Source: Vibrio albus (GTDB taxonomy: Bacteria > Pseudomonadota > Gammaproteobacteria > Enterobacterales > Vibrionaceae). Taken from it: DNA of 64,000 bases. A program made the position numbers and the translations under genes. The stretch lies in the NCBI RefSeq assembly GCF_003144035.1, contig NZ_QFWT01000005.1, positions 124,001 through 188,000 on the forward strand, written 5' to 3'. The notes beneath the pieces are model-generated. The model saw nothing but the letters and a program-made list of their open reading frames with translations, had not been told where the DNA came from and ran no database searches. Shown one piece after another: positions 18,238 through 27,900 of the stretch (the first letter of the stretch is position 1; each line of letters starts with the position of its first letter).

Positions 18238-18263
18238 CAATACCCCGCTTACGCAGGGTATTG
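18238..18263 (-). terminator. Hairpin between the YjiH-family gene and yjeH
   Basis: CAATACCC pairs with GGGTATTG around an inner GC/GC pairing. On the minus strand it is followed by TCATTATTAG, only partly T-rich. It could be a terminator of the YjiH-family gene or an attenuator or processing site before yjeH. Confidence 0.5.
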
Positions 18264-18316
18264 ATTTGCAATCTGTTGAATAATGTTGCTATTTATACGC
18301 TTTGTTTTTTTAAAGA

Positions 18317-19687
18317 TCAAAAAATCAAATGAGCTACACCTGCAATAACCGGAAGCGTAATCAGAGTTCGCAGAATAAAGATAAGGAACAACTCAAAGAT
18401 ATTCACCGGGATTTTACTGCCAAGAAGAAGCGCACCCACTTCGGACATATAGATCAACTGAGTCACAGACATAGCCGCGATAACAAAGCGGGTTAGCTCA
18501 CTATCAATCGATGCAGCCAGAATAGCCGGAATAAACATATCCGCAAAGCCTACCACCATGGTTTCTGAGGCGGCAGCTGCATCCGGAATAGACAGCAGTT
18601 CTAAAAACGGAATAAACGGCTTACCCATAATCGCGAACAGTGAAGTGTATTCAGCTACAACCAGAGCGATAGTACCCAGCCCCATAACCACCGGAAGCAC
18701 ACCAAATACCATATCAGCGGCATTTTTCAGGCCATCAATAAATACGCTGCGGAAGTCTTTGACCTGATCCGCTTTATTCAGCGCCAGCTTCATACCCCAG
18801 GAAAACGATGTGTGACCTTCCGGAATATGGTGACTGTCTTTTTCCGGAGCGGAGCCATCAACAAAAATGTCTTTCTTTCTGCTCAGTGGTGGAATACGCG
18901 GAATAATAATCGCCGCGGTAATACCAGCCAGACAGATGGCTCCATAGAAAGGAAGGAAATATTGTTCCAGTTTCACCTGTGCCAGTACAACCAGACTGAA
19001 CGTGATGGAAACAGCAGAGAAAGTTGTACCTACCACCGCGGCTTCACGCTGGGTATAGAACTTTTCCTCATACTGCTTGCTGGTCAGCAAAATACCCACA
19101 CTGCCGTCACCTAGCCAGGAAGCGATACAGTCGATGGCTGAACGCCCCGGTAGGTTGAATACCGGACGCATGACTTTACTCAGTAGGGTGCCAAACAGTT
19201 CAAGCAGGCCAAAATTGAGTAACAGAGGAAGAAGTAATCCTGCAAAAATAAAGACAGCAAATAGTGTCGGTAACAGACCATCCAGTACCAGACCGCCGGT
19301 GTTTGGTTCCCACACGGCTTTCGGGCCAAGCTGGAAGTAAGTCATCACTACTGCAAGACCGCCAATAGAACGGACAGCCAGCCATAGGGGTGACGGACTC
19401 AATAAGTTGTGCAGAAATGGTTTGTCAGCAATAAATGCTGGTTTTGCTGCGGCATATAATAGGGAAGAACCAGCCATCAGAGCGATGATGGCGGTAACAA
19501 TGGCAGTGATATTGTCACCAATCAATGCCAGCAGAGATTTTGCCAGTATGGCAACAGGTATGGTCAGGTCACCCTGATAGCTGATCGGTGCCATAAACAG
19601 AAAAACGCCCAACAGGGAAGGAATAAGGAACACCCAAAAGGTACTTTTCTTCTTCGGGAGTTCAGCGGTTTGAGTTGTATTTTGCAT
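18317..19687 (-). CDS. YjiH-family membrane protein with nucleoside-recognition (Gate) domains
   Basis: 456 residues from ATG 19687; the frame is open four codons further to a TTG. About ten hydrophobic segments. It has two Gate-type regions: LLELFGTLLSKVMRPVFNLPGRSAIDCIASWLGDGSVGILLTSKQYEEKFYTQREAAVVGTTFSAVSI, and a C-terminal copy around MVFGVLPVVMGLGTIALVV and VVGFADMFIPAILAAS. These mark the YjiH family of putative transporters. The substrate is unknown. The upstream 240 bases contain two sequences resembling ArgR boxes, which would fit an amino-acid carrier, but this is weak. Confidence 0.82.
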   Translation of the reverse strand: MQNTTQTAELPKKKSTFWVFLIPSLLGVFLFMAPISYQGDLTIPVAILAKSLLALIGDNITAIVTAIIALMAGSSLLYAAAKPAFIADKPFLHNLLSPSPLWLAVRSIGGLAVVMTYFQLGPKAVWEPNTGGLVLDGLLPTLFAVFIFAGLLLPLLLNFGLLELFGTLLSKVMRPVFNLPGRSAIDCIASWLGDGSVGILLTSKQYEEKFYTQREAAVVGTTFSAVSITFSLVVLAQVKLEQYFLPFYGAICLAGITAAIIIPRIPPLSRKKDIFVDGSAPEKDSHHIPEGHTSFSWGMKLALNKADQVKDFRSVFIDGLKNAADMVFGVLPVVMGLGTIALVVAEYTSLFAIMGKPFIPFLELLSIPDAAAASETMVVGFADMFIPAILAASIDSELTRFVIAAMSVTQLIYMSEVGALLLGSKIPVNIFELFLIFILRTLITLPVIAGVAHLIF

Positions 19688-19798
19688 GTCTATTCTCAAC
19701 GTACTCGTTTGCTGTATTCCGATCCTGATTGGAATAAATATGCACTAGACTACCCTGTCCGGCTGTTGGTGCGCAGAGTAACTGTTGTGACTGTGAAA

Positions 19799-19833
19799 TG
19801 CAATACTATTCACTATAAAATGAATATTATTCA
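19799..19833 (-). promoter_or_regulatory. Possible ArgR-like boxes upstream of the YjiH-family gene
   Basis: TGCAATACTATTCA (19799-19812) and the perfect palindrome TGAATATTATTCA (19821-19833) resemble the TGAAT-N4-ATTCA arginine box. The second has only three bases between the arms and the first has two mismatches. Low confidence. Confidence 0.25.
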
Positions 19834-19938
19834 GTGTTAGTGATTAAATGTGTGCTGTGCGTGCAAGTAAATACATCGAATTTCATATCAGAAAGACTCA
19901 GGATCTGATTAGACATGCAAAATAGTATGAATAAACCG

Positions 19939-21351
19939 TTATTCTATTTTCAGGCACCCCCATTCAGGAAAGTGTTCTCTTATATAGGCGTTGAGCTCTT
20001 TTTCTTCTTCTGAATAGATACGTTGGTCCGGACTTGAACCGTCGATAGCATGCTTTAGCATACCTGCGGCGACAGTACTGTTAGTGTAACGATCAATAAT
20101 AATAAATGCCCCGGTTTGCGGAAGCTGGTTATATTCATCAACGATTATTTTTTCATTCAACGTTATTGCAACTGAGGCGATATCGTTGAGTTCAAGTACG
20201 CCTGCGTCAGAAGAGCGTTGCTCCAGTGTATCGATATCCACTTTGTACTTGATATTGTCAATATTCCCTATGCAGGTTTTAGTGACAAACTTAAACAGGT
20301 ATTCGTGAGGTGTCTGAGCCGGATGTTCTCCCATCCATACAATATGGGCAGCAATGGTGTTCGATAGCAAAGGTTCATGCCCTCGGTGGACCAGCATATC
20401 TCCACGGGATACATCGATATTTCTATTCAGAGTCAGTGTGACGGCCTGTCCGGGAACGGCAGAACTTAATTCTCCGTTATGAGTATAAATGGATTGTATT
20501 TGTGCGAACTGATAGGAAGGCAGAACGGTTACCTCGTCACCCACTTGTAGTATTCCGGAGGCAAGTGTTCCGCAATAGCCCCGAAAGTCAGCATTAGGGC
20601 GGTTAACATACTGAATAGGAAAGCGCATCTGATCGAGGTTTTTGTCCTGTTCAATTTTTACCGTTTCCAGCAGTCTCATTAGCGGGGAGCCGGGGTACCA
20701 GTCCATATGCTGGCTTAATGTCACGACGTTATCGCCTTTTAAGGCCGAAATGGGAACGAAACGTAAGTCCTTAAAACGAAAGCTTTGTGCCATCTTGCGA
20801 TAATCTGCCTTAATGTCCCGGTAAACCTCCTGGCTGTAATTCACCAGATCCATTTTGTTGACGGCCACAATCACATGCTTGATACCCAGCAGGTGACAGA
20901 TATAGCTGTGACGGCGTGTTTGTAGCTGAACACCGTGCCGGGCATCAACGATAACCACCGCGAGATCGCAGTGGGAGGCCCCTGTCGCCATGTTACGGGT
21001 GTACTGCTCATGACCTGGTGTATCAGCAATAATAAATTTACGTTTATCGGTTGAAAAGTAACGGTAGGCAACGTCGATAGTGATCCCTTGCTCACGTTCA
21101 GCCTGGAGCCCGTCAACCAACAAGGATAAATCAAATTCGTCGCTTGTCGTGTTGAACTTCTTTGAGTCCCGCCTGATGGCTGCCATCTGGTCGTCGTAAA
21201 TATGCTGGCTGTCGAAAAGCAGGCGTCCAATCAGGGTGGATTTGCCGTCATCTACACTGCCACAGGTCAGAAAGCGCAGAAGATCTTTGTGTTGATGTTC
21301 TGTTAAATAAGTTTCAATGTCTCTAGTTATTAGATTTGATGAATATGACAT
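19939..21351 (-). CDS. cysN: Sulfate adenylyltransferase subunit 1 (GTPase)
   Basis: 470 residues. The G1 loop GSVDDGKST lies at residues 31-39, followed by EREQGITIDVAYRYF (G2), DTPGHEQYTRNMATGAS (G3) and NKMDLV (G4). EF-Tu-like domains 2 and 3 come next. With CysD it forms ATP sulfurylase, coupling GTP hydrolysis to formation of adenosine phosphosulfate, the first step of assimilatory sulfate reduction. It follows cysD by 33 bases. There is no fused CysC kinase domain and no cysC gene in the window. Full length. Confidence 0.96.
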   Translation of the reverse strand: MSYSSNLITRDIETYLTEHQHKDLLRFLTCGSVDDGKSTLIGRLLFDSQHIYDDQMAAIRRDSKKFNTTSDEFDLSLLVDGLQAEREQGITIDVAYRYFSTDKRKFIIADTPGHEQYTRNMATGASHCDLAVVIVDARHGVQLQTRRHSYICHLLGIKHVIVAVNKMDLVNYSQEVYRDIKADYRKMAQSFRFKDLRFVPISALKGDNVVTLSQHMDWYPGSPLMRLLETVKIEQDKNLDQMRFPIQYVNRPNADFRGYCGTLASGILQVGDEVTVLPSYQFAQIQSIYTHNGELSSAVPGQAVTLTLNRNIDVSRGDMLVHRGHEPLLSNTIAAHIVWMGEHPAQTPHEYLFKFVTKTCIGNIDNIKYKVDIDTLEQRSSDAGVLELNDIASVAITLNEKIIVDEYNQLPQTGAFIIIDRYTNSTVAAGMLKHAIDGSSPDQRIYSEEEKELNAYIREHFPEWGCLKIE

Positions 21352-21384
21352 GGTAAATATGGGTTCCGAATTTGATAAATGATT

Positions 21385-22299
21385 TCAGAAGTAGCCTTCA
21401 CGTTTCTTTTTTTCCATGGAACCAGAGCTGTCATAGTCAATGGTTCTGCCTTGCCTTTCTGATGTTGTGGTCAGCAGCATTTCCTGAATGATTTCCGGTA
21501 AGGTCGTTGCCTGAGATGGAATGGCACCGGTAAGTGGGTAGCAGCCTAAGGTGCGAAAGCGCACCATTTTCTCTTCCACGGTTTCGCCGGGTTTTAGCTG
21601 CATTCGGTCGTCATCGACCATGATCAACATACCATCACGATTGACGACCGGGCGTTTCCGGGCAAAGTAAAGGGTCGGGATTTCAATTTGCTCAAGATAG
21701 ATATATTGCCATATATCCAGTTCGGTCCAGTTTGACAGTGGATATACCCGGATACTTTCGCCTTTGTTGATTCTGCTGTTATAAATATTCCACAATTCAG
21801 GACGCTGATTCTTTGGATCCCAATAATGATTGTTGTCCCGGAAAGAATAGACGCGCTCTTTGGCACGGGATTTTTCCTCATCACGACGTGCGCCACCAAA
21901 AGCAGCATCAAACCCATATTTCTCCAGAGCCTGCTTTAGCCCCTGAGTTTTCATGATATCCGTATGCATGGCGCTGCCATGAAGGAATGGGTTAATGTCC
22001 ATTTCGATACCCTGAGGGTTCTGGTGCACAATTAGCGACATTCCGGCTTGTTCGGCGATTTTGTCCCGGAACTCAATCATTTCTTTGAACTTCCAGAGTG
22101 TATCAACATGCATTAAAGGAAAAGGGGGCGTTCCCGGTGAGAAGGCTTTTTTGGCCAGATGCAGCATTACAGACGAGTCTTTACCCACGGAATAGAGCAT
22201 TACCGGGTTATCAAATTCAGCGGCGACTTCACGCATGATGTGGATAGATTCAGCTTCAAGTTGTTGCAGGTGGGGTATTCTTAGTTGAGGGGTGTTCAT
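21385..22299 (-). CDS. cysD: Sulfate adenylyltransferase subunit 2
   Basis: 304 residues, the family's usual length. It carries the PP-loop pattern [21 protein letters not shown], then [37 protein letters not shown] and the C-terminal [23 protein letters not shown] typical of CysD. It is the catalytic adenylyl-transfer subunit paired with CysN. First gene of the cysDN pair, divergent from the subtilase gene. The region between the two is about 200 bases if the subtilase starts at 22497. Confidence 0.96.
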   Translation of the reverse strand: MNTPQLRIPHLQQLEAESIHIMREVAAEFDNPVMLYSVGKDSSVMLHLAKKAFSPGTPPFPLMHVDTLWKFKEMIEFRDKIAEQAGMSLIVHQNPQGIEMDINPFLHGSAMHTDIMKTQGLKQALEKYGFDAAFGGARRDEEKSRAKERVYSFRDNNHYWDPKNQRPELWNIYNSRINKGESIRVYPLSNWTELDIWQYIYLEQIEIPTLYFARKRPVVNRDGMLIMVDDDRMQLKPGETVEEKMVRFRTLGCYPLTGAIPSQATTLPEIIQEMLLTTTSERQGRTIDYDSSGSMEKKKREGYF

Positions 22300-22496
22300 T
22301 TTCTATTTATTACCATAAAAGACAGATCATAGTGTAGGTGCAGTCAGCTCAATCTATCAAAGAAAAGAGTCTCAAGTGTAAGAATATGTTTTTTCGATAG
22401 TATGGTTAATAAAGAGATTATATGCTTGGCCGTTTTCTGGTATTAATGGTGGGTCAAAGTCGCTCCGGAACCTCTCAAAGACATGAACGATTAGGT

Positions 22497-23792
22497 ATGA
22501 TGAACCCTTTTTTCTACAGGTGTGTTTTGCATTTATTTTTGGGCCGGAAAGCACTGTTGCCGTGCTTACTCTTACTTATTCCGGTAAAGGTATCGGCCTA
22601 TGAGCTTTTAAGTTTTAGCAATTTTGCCCAAACGGTAACAATTACTCCTCATGGTGAACGTTATAAGATTATCGAATCCGGTGAAGAGGTCGTTCTTTCA
22701 GATCGTTTAATCGTAAAGACAGAGCCACAATTGGATAAATCAGATCTGCTTGCACTGTCGCCGAAGATCTTGTCTGTAAGAGAGATTTTTATTGCCGACA
22801 CCTTTACGTATTTTAGTGTACGGGTCACGCATCAGGCTGATCTTTCCCGGGTATCAGAACAGCTAAAATCTCACCGAAGGGTTTTGTTCGTTCAGCCCGA
22901 TTTACTGCAACTGCGTCATCCTCTGTCCGGTGAAAAGGCATCAACAAAACACATATCATTGTTAGAGAGGCGGAAAATTTACTCCGGGTACCTGAAAAAG
23001 ATAGGGGTTCCGACATTACAGACGCAAACCCATGGGAAAGGGGTGACGATAGCCGTTATTGATGATGGATTCTTATTCCGTCATCCGGCGTTAAAACATA
23101 AATCGCCACGCTTTGCTTATGATCTGGATAGTTTAACCATGTCTGCTCAAGCAGCCAGCCTGGGGGGAAGGCACGGCACTATGGTTGCCAGTATTCTCTT
23201 TGCCCGTCCTGATGAAGAGATCGCTGGTGGAATCGCACCGGAAGCTGATTTTATTGCACTGCGTCACACCAATACCTGGACCTCTAAAATCGTACTAAGC
23301 TTTCAACTCGCCAATCTGGCCGGTGCGGATATTATCAACTGTAGCTGGCGTTCCCGATGGCTGACGGAACCGGTAGCCGATGTGGTTAACTATCTGGCGA
23401 AAAAGGGAAGAAAAGGTAAGGGCACTATTGTTGTGTTTGCAGCTGGTAACGATGGTAAGAAGATTATTGCAAACAGCACAGAGGCTGCACTTTCAAGTGC
23501 TCTCGTCGTGAGTTCAAATAATTCTCAATTTCAGCGAATTCTAAGTAGTAGCTTCGGCCCGAGTGTGGATATAATGGCCTTTGGTGGTATGGCCAGAGCT
23601 GCTTCGGCAGATGGCGGTTATCGCTGGTTTAACGGGACTTCGCTTTCAGCCGCGATTGCTTCCGGGGTGGCGGCATTATTGCTTTCTCAGGAGCCAGAAT
23701 TAACGGCAGATCAGGTAACCGAAAAATTATCGCGGCGGCTAAAACCGCATGGCAGTAAATATATTCAAGATAATAAAATCAATGAACGATAA
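22497..23792 (+). CDS. Secreted S8-family (subtilisin-like) serine protease
   Basis: The start is set at 22497 (TTAGG before tandem ATG codons); the frame extends upstream to 22422. From 22497, 431 residues: a signal peptide with hydrophobic ALLPCLLLLIPVKVSA, a prodomain-like region to about residue 150, then the peptidase domain. The triad is visible: Asp189 (AVIDDGF), His226 (GGRHGTMVAS) and Ser382 (NGTSLSAA), with oxyanion Asn318 (AAGND). It overlaps the next gene by 11 bases and leads to the giant surface protein gene, so it may process that protein or a partner. That role is inference. Confidence 0.88.
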   Translation: MMNPFFYRCVLHLFLGRKALLPCLLLLIPVKVSAYELLSFSNFAQTVTITPHGERYKIIESGEEVVLSDRLIVKTEPQLDKSDLLALSPKILSVREIFIADTFTYFSVRVTHQADLSRVSEQLKSHRRVLFVQPDLLQLRHPLSGEKASTKHISLLERRKIYSGYLKKIGVPTLQTQTHGKGVTIAVIDDGFLFRHPALKHKSPRFAYDLDSLTMSAQAASLGGRHGTMVASILFARPDEEIAGGIAPEADFIALRHTNTWTSKIVLSFQLANLAGADIINCSWRSRWLTEPVADVVNYLAKKGRKGKGTIVVFAAGNDGKKIIANSTEAALSSALVVSSNNSQFQRILSSSFGPSVDIMAFGGMARAASADGGYRWFNGTSLSAAIASGVAALLLSQEPELTADQVTEKLSRRLKPHGSKYIQDNKINER

Positions 23793-24996
23793 TTTTAATA
23801 ATGCGCCTCAGGAAGAGGGACGCAGTAACAATGCTCAACATGAAAAAATGGATTTAGGTTGTCAGTATTCAGAGAATCTCCCGGCCATTTTAAAACAGCT
23901 CAATGTTTCTCTTGCGCTGACCTCTTATCAGGTCGGTAAGTTGATTCTGGTACGTAGTGATGGTCAGCAATTAGACGTTAACTACAAAAGTTTTCCCCGT
24001 CCGATGGGACTGGCTGTACACGATGGCGGATTAACTCTGGGTATCTTTACCCAGATAATCAATTTTCAGCGTGAAGACGGCTTGTTAGAAAAAATCAAAC
24101 AGCCTCTGGACAGAATCGAGCAGGATATCACCGCACCTAAAGTGAAGCCTACCGATGACCAACTGGACGAAGAACAGCGAAAACAGCAGGATGCACTGTA
24201 TGAACCGGTTGATGACCGTACGGACGCCTGCTTTATCGCCCGATCTGCTCACCATTCCGGCATGATTAATATTCATGACATCGAGTGGGGGAATGCTGGT
24301 TTATGGGCGGTAAACTCGAGCTTCTCCTGCCTTTGTACTTTAGAACCTGATTACAGCTTTGTACCGCGCTGGAAACCGCATTTTATTTCTGAACTCGTTC
24401 CGGAAGATCGCTGCCACCTCAACGGTATGACACTTAAAGATGGTAAGCCCGCGTATGTGACGACTTTCTCTCAGGAAGATACTGCAGCCCAGTGGCGGGA
24501 AAAAACCGGTAAATTTAACGGCACCCTGATGGATGTTCAGAGTAATACTATTCTGGTTGATGGCCTGAGCATGCCGCATTCTCCGCGCTGGTATCGTGAT
24601 CGGGTTTACTTTTGCAATTCTGGCCAGGGGGAACTATGTTCTTACGAACCTCAAAGCAACAAAACCGAAGTGCTTGCTGAGCTACCGGGCTTTACTCGGG
24701 GAATGGATTTTTATGGTCCAATTGTCTTTGTCGGGTTGTCCAAAGTGCGCGAATCCAATGTGAAACGTCCGGCACCGTTAACGGAAAAATATCCAGAGAC
24801 CATGGCAGGAGTCAGGGTTATCAATCTGGAAGATAACAGCGAAATCGGCTTTATCCAGTTTACCGGCGATGTTGCACAAATTTACGATGTCGCTCTGATA
24901 CCCAATACCTCGTTTCCGGAGTTAATCGAACCGGATCATCCGCGCATGCGGAACCATTTTAGTCATCCTACTCTACAACCATTAAATGAGTCGTAA
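23782..24996 (+). CDS. TIGR03032 / DUF4915 family protein
   Basis: The start at 23782 overlaps the subtilase gene by 11 bases; the frame extends to 23749. About 404 residues without signal peptide. The sequence follows the TIGR03032 family: LALTSYQVGKLILVRSDG, FPRPMGLAVHDGGLTLGI, INIHDIEWGNAGLWAVNSSFSCLCTLEPDYSFVPRWKPHFIS, DRCHLNGM, LSMPHSPRWYRDRVYFCNSGQGEL and PGFTRGMDFYGPIVFVGLSKVRES. The repeated strand-turn units suggest a beta-propeller. The function is unknown. Its place between a subtilase and a giant repeat protein points to a role in making, exporting or anchoring that protein. Confidence 0.85.
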   Translation: MNDNFNNAPQEEGRSNNAQHEKMDLGCQYSENLPAILKQLNVSLALTSYQVGKLILVRSDGQQLDVNYKSFPRPMGLAVHDGGLTLGIFTQIINFQREDGLLEKIKQPLDRIEQDITAPKVKPTDDQLDEEQRKQQDALYEPVDDRTDACFIARSAHHSGMINIHDIEWGNAGLWAVNSSFSCLCTLEPDYSFVPRWKPHFISELVPEDRCHLNGMTLKDGKPAYVTTFSQEDTAAQWREKTGKFNGTLMDVQSNTILVDGLSMPHSPRWYRDRVYFCNSGQGELCSYEPQSNKTEVLAELPGFTRGMDFYGPIVFVGLSKVRESNVKRPAPLTEKYPETMAGVRVINLEDNSEIGFIQFTGDVAQIYDVALIPNTSFPELIEPDHPRMRNHFSHPTLQPLNES

Positions 24997-24999
24997 GCA

Positions 25000-27900
25000 A
25001 TGAAAAAAAAGAATAAGAGAAATAATAAATTAGCCAAAGGGGCATTACCATTGCTTGCTGCCCTGGGCGGAAATGCTGTCGCCAGCCAGTTACCGGGCAG
25101 CATCAGCAGTGGAAGCCGCCGTTTTTCACGAACTGCCGCCGTGGCGGTGAAGGATAAAGCGACCAGTGAAACAAATATTTTAGTTGAACAAGTCAGTGAT
25201 ACTGAACCAGCTAAGCGTTCTGCTTTTTCGGCTTTTGGATCCCCAAAGCTTGGTAAACCTCAGGAAAGTAAACCACAGTCAAACCGCCGTTTATTAAACT
25301 ATTTAGCTACCAATAGTCTTTTGAAACCACAACAGGCTGTTTCAGCAGAGATAAGTGGAAGTACCGATGGGCGAAAAGTATTTTTAAGCGGTTATTGTAC
25401 ATATTCAGACATTAGGTATAGCAGTATAACACAAGGATCATGCGTAGGTTCTTATCATTGGCATGATACCAGCACGCCGTCAAATAGTGTCCCCACCAAT
25501 ATTACCCTTGACAGTACCACTATTAATGATTCTGCAACCGGAAGTGGTGCTGTAGTGGGTGTATTGGGAACCACTGACGCTGATGATGGTGACACTCATA
25601 CCTACGCACTGGTGAGCAATGGGGCTTCCGGTAGTGGCTCTTGTGGCTCATCTGGTGATGATGACAATGCCAGTTTTCAGGTTGATAATACAAACGATGA
25701 TTTAGAAACTTCCGGTAGCTTAACTGCTGGATCTTATAATGTTTGTGTTCAAACTCATGATGGCACGGATTCTTACCAGAAAACCTTTACCATTACTGTT
25801 AATGATGCCACTGCACCATCTTATGAAAACAGCACTCCCTCCCTTTCTTCTATAAATTTATCGGGTGCGACTCTTTCTGCCGATTTAAATGAAGAAGGTA
25901 CGGTTTATTATGTGGTTATCGCTGATGGAGCAACAGCACCAAGTGTCTCTCAGGTGAAAAACGGACAAGACAGCACGGGATCATCGGCACTGGTTTCCGG
26001 CAATTTTACTACTTCCGGCACCACGGGAAGTGACAGTTTTTCCGGGCTAACTGCTTCTACAGCTTATGACATTTATGTTGTTGCACAAGATGACGAAGGC
26101 ACACCTAATGTACAAACCTCAGTGACATTGGTAAATCTTACTACCGCATCTCCTGATAGCGACGGCGATTTAACGGCTTCAGCTGGTGTCACCGAACCCG
26201 TAGCATTAAACACCACGGTAGATACTGTTGGCGAAGCCGTCGATCTGTTCGACTTCACGCTTTCAGATAGCGGCACCAGCGATGGTCTGGCGATGGCTAT
26301 CTCTCAGATCGTTGTGAATGTATCAGGCACGGCTACTGATACAGTACGAGATCAGATTACCTATCGCCTGAATGGTAATGATGCTTCAAATGTTGCCGGT
26401 GTTTATAACGCGGCTGCCGATACAATCACGTTCTCAGGGCTGAGTATTTCAATTGCTGATGGTGCCAGCGAGACTTACACCATAAACGGCTATTTTAATG
26501 ACAACTCTGGGTTAACTGAAGATCAGACGATCATTCTGAGTGTGGATGGCGATACGGATGTCACCACATCCGGCTCTGGTACTCAAATGGGAGCGACCTC
26601 TGCGGTAACGAACTCGACGGGTACAACGATAGAAATTGATGCGACTCAACTGGTATTTACTACTCAGCCTTCCGGTTCGGTATCCGGTTCTGCGCTAACG
26701 ACTCAGCCAGTCGTTACAGCGCAGGATGCTTTTGGTAATACCGACGTTGATTTCACAGAAACGGTCACTCTGACCGAGGCCAGTGCTGGTAGCTTGAGCA
26801 GCAATACTGCGACAGCGAGCAGTGGCGTAGCCACCTTTAGCGGACTGACCTATACAGCGACAGCGGATCAGCAGAGCTTTACATTAACGGCTAACGATGA
26901 GGATGGAACCGGCACCGATCTGAGCACGGTTGATGCAAATGCGGTTACAGCTGATGTCATTGCAACTAAACTGGTATTTGATACTCAGCTAAGTCCTCTG
27001 TCTGTTAATGATGGTGAAGCTACAAGTTTGACCACCGTACCCGTTGTGTCTGCTAAAGATGCAGATGATCTGGTGGATACGGGGTATTCAACGGGTATTA
27101 CTCTTGCTGAGGTCAATGGTGCAGGCTCTGCAACCATGACCGGTACGGGTGATACTGATGGTAATGGTGCAACTGTCACTATTACTCCATCTTCTGGGGC
27201 TGCGACGTTTACAGGAATGGCCCTTACCTATACCGCGTCTGGTTCTTCCGATGAAACGTTCAATCTGCAGGCCAGTTCTGGTGCTTTGACGACAGCGAAC
27301 AGCAGTCAGATGACGGCATTGGTGGACAGCACTGCCCCAACCTTTGACGCGACACCATCCCTTTCTTCCGTCTCTGCCAGTGGTGCAACTCTTTCGGTTG
27401 ATCTGGACGAAGAAGGTATTGCTTACTATGTGGTGGTGGCCGACGGTGCAACCGCTCCGACTGCCGCGCAAGTTAAAGCCGGCCAGGACAGCACTGGCTC
27501 TGCGGCGACCGCTTCAGGCAGTATCACCACCTCTGGTACCACGGGAAGTACCACTATTTCCGGACTGGAGGATGGCACCAGTTATGACGTCTATGTCGTG
27601 GCACAAGACAGTGTCGCTAACCTTCAGACATCGCCAACTCAGCTTAATTTAACCACGACCGATACCTCACCGGATGTAACGTCGATTACCGTATCCGGCT
27701 CTCCGGCAGCCAATGCATCCAGCGTTGGTTTTGTCGTTACCTTTGGCGATGACGTCAGCGGTATTTCTGCCGATGACTTTACCGCTAAGCTGGATGGCAA
27801 TACGGACAGTGGTCTTTCTGTCACCGGAGTGTCAGCCACCTCTGGAAGCAGCGTCACTGTAACGGTATCTGTGACCAATGTGGAAGGCGCTGTTCGTCTG

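Noticed and set aside
19939..22299. cysC or a CysNC fusion in the sulfate cluster
   Set aside because: CysN ends at the normal length and no adenylylsulfate kinase sequence is present on either side.
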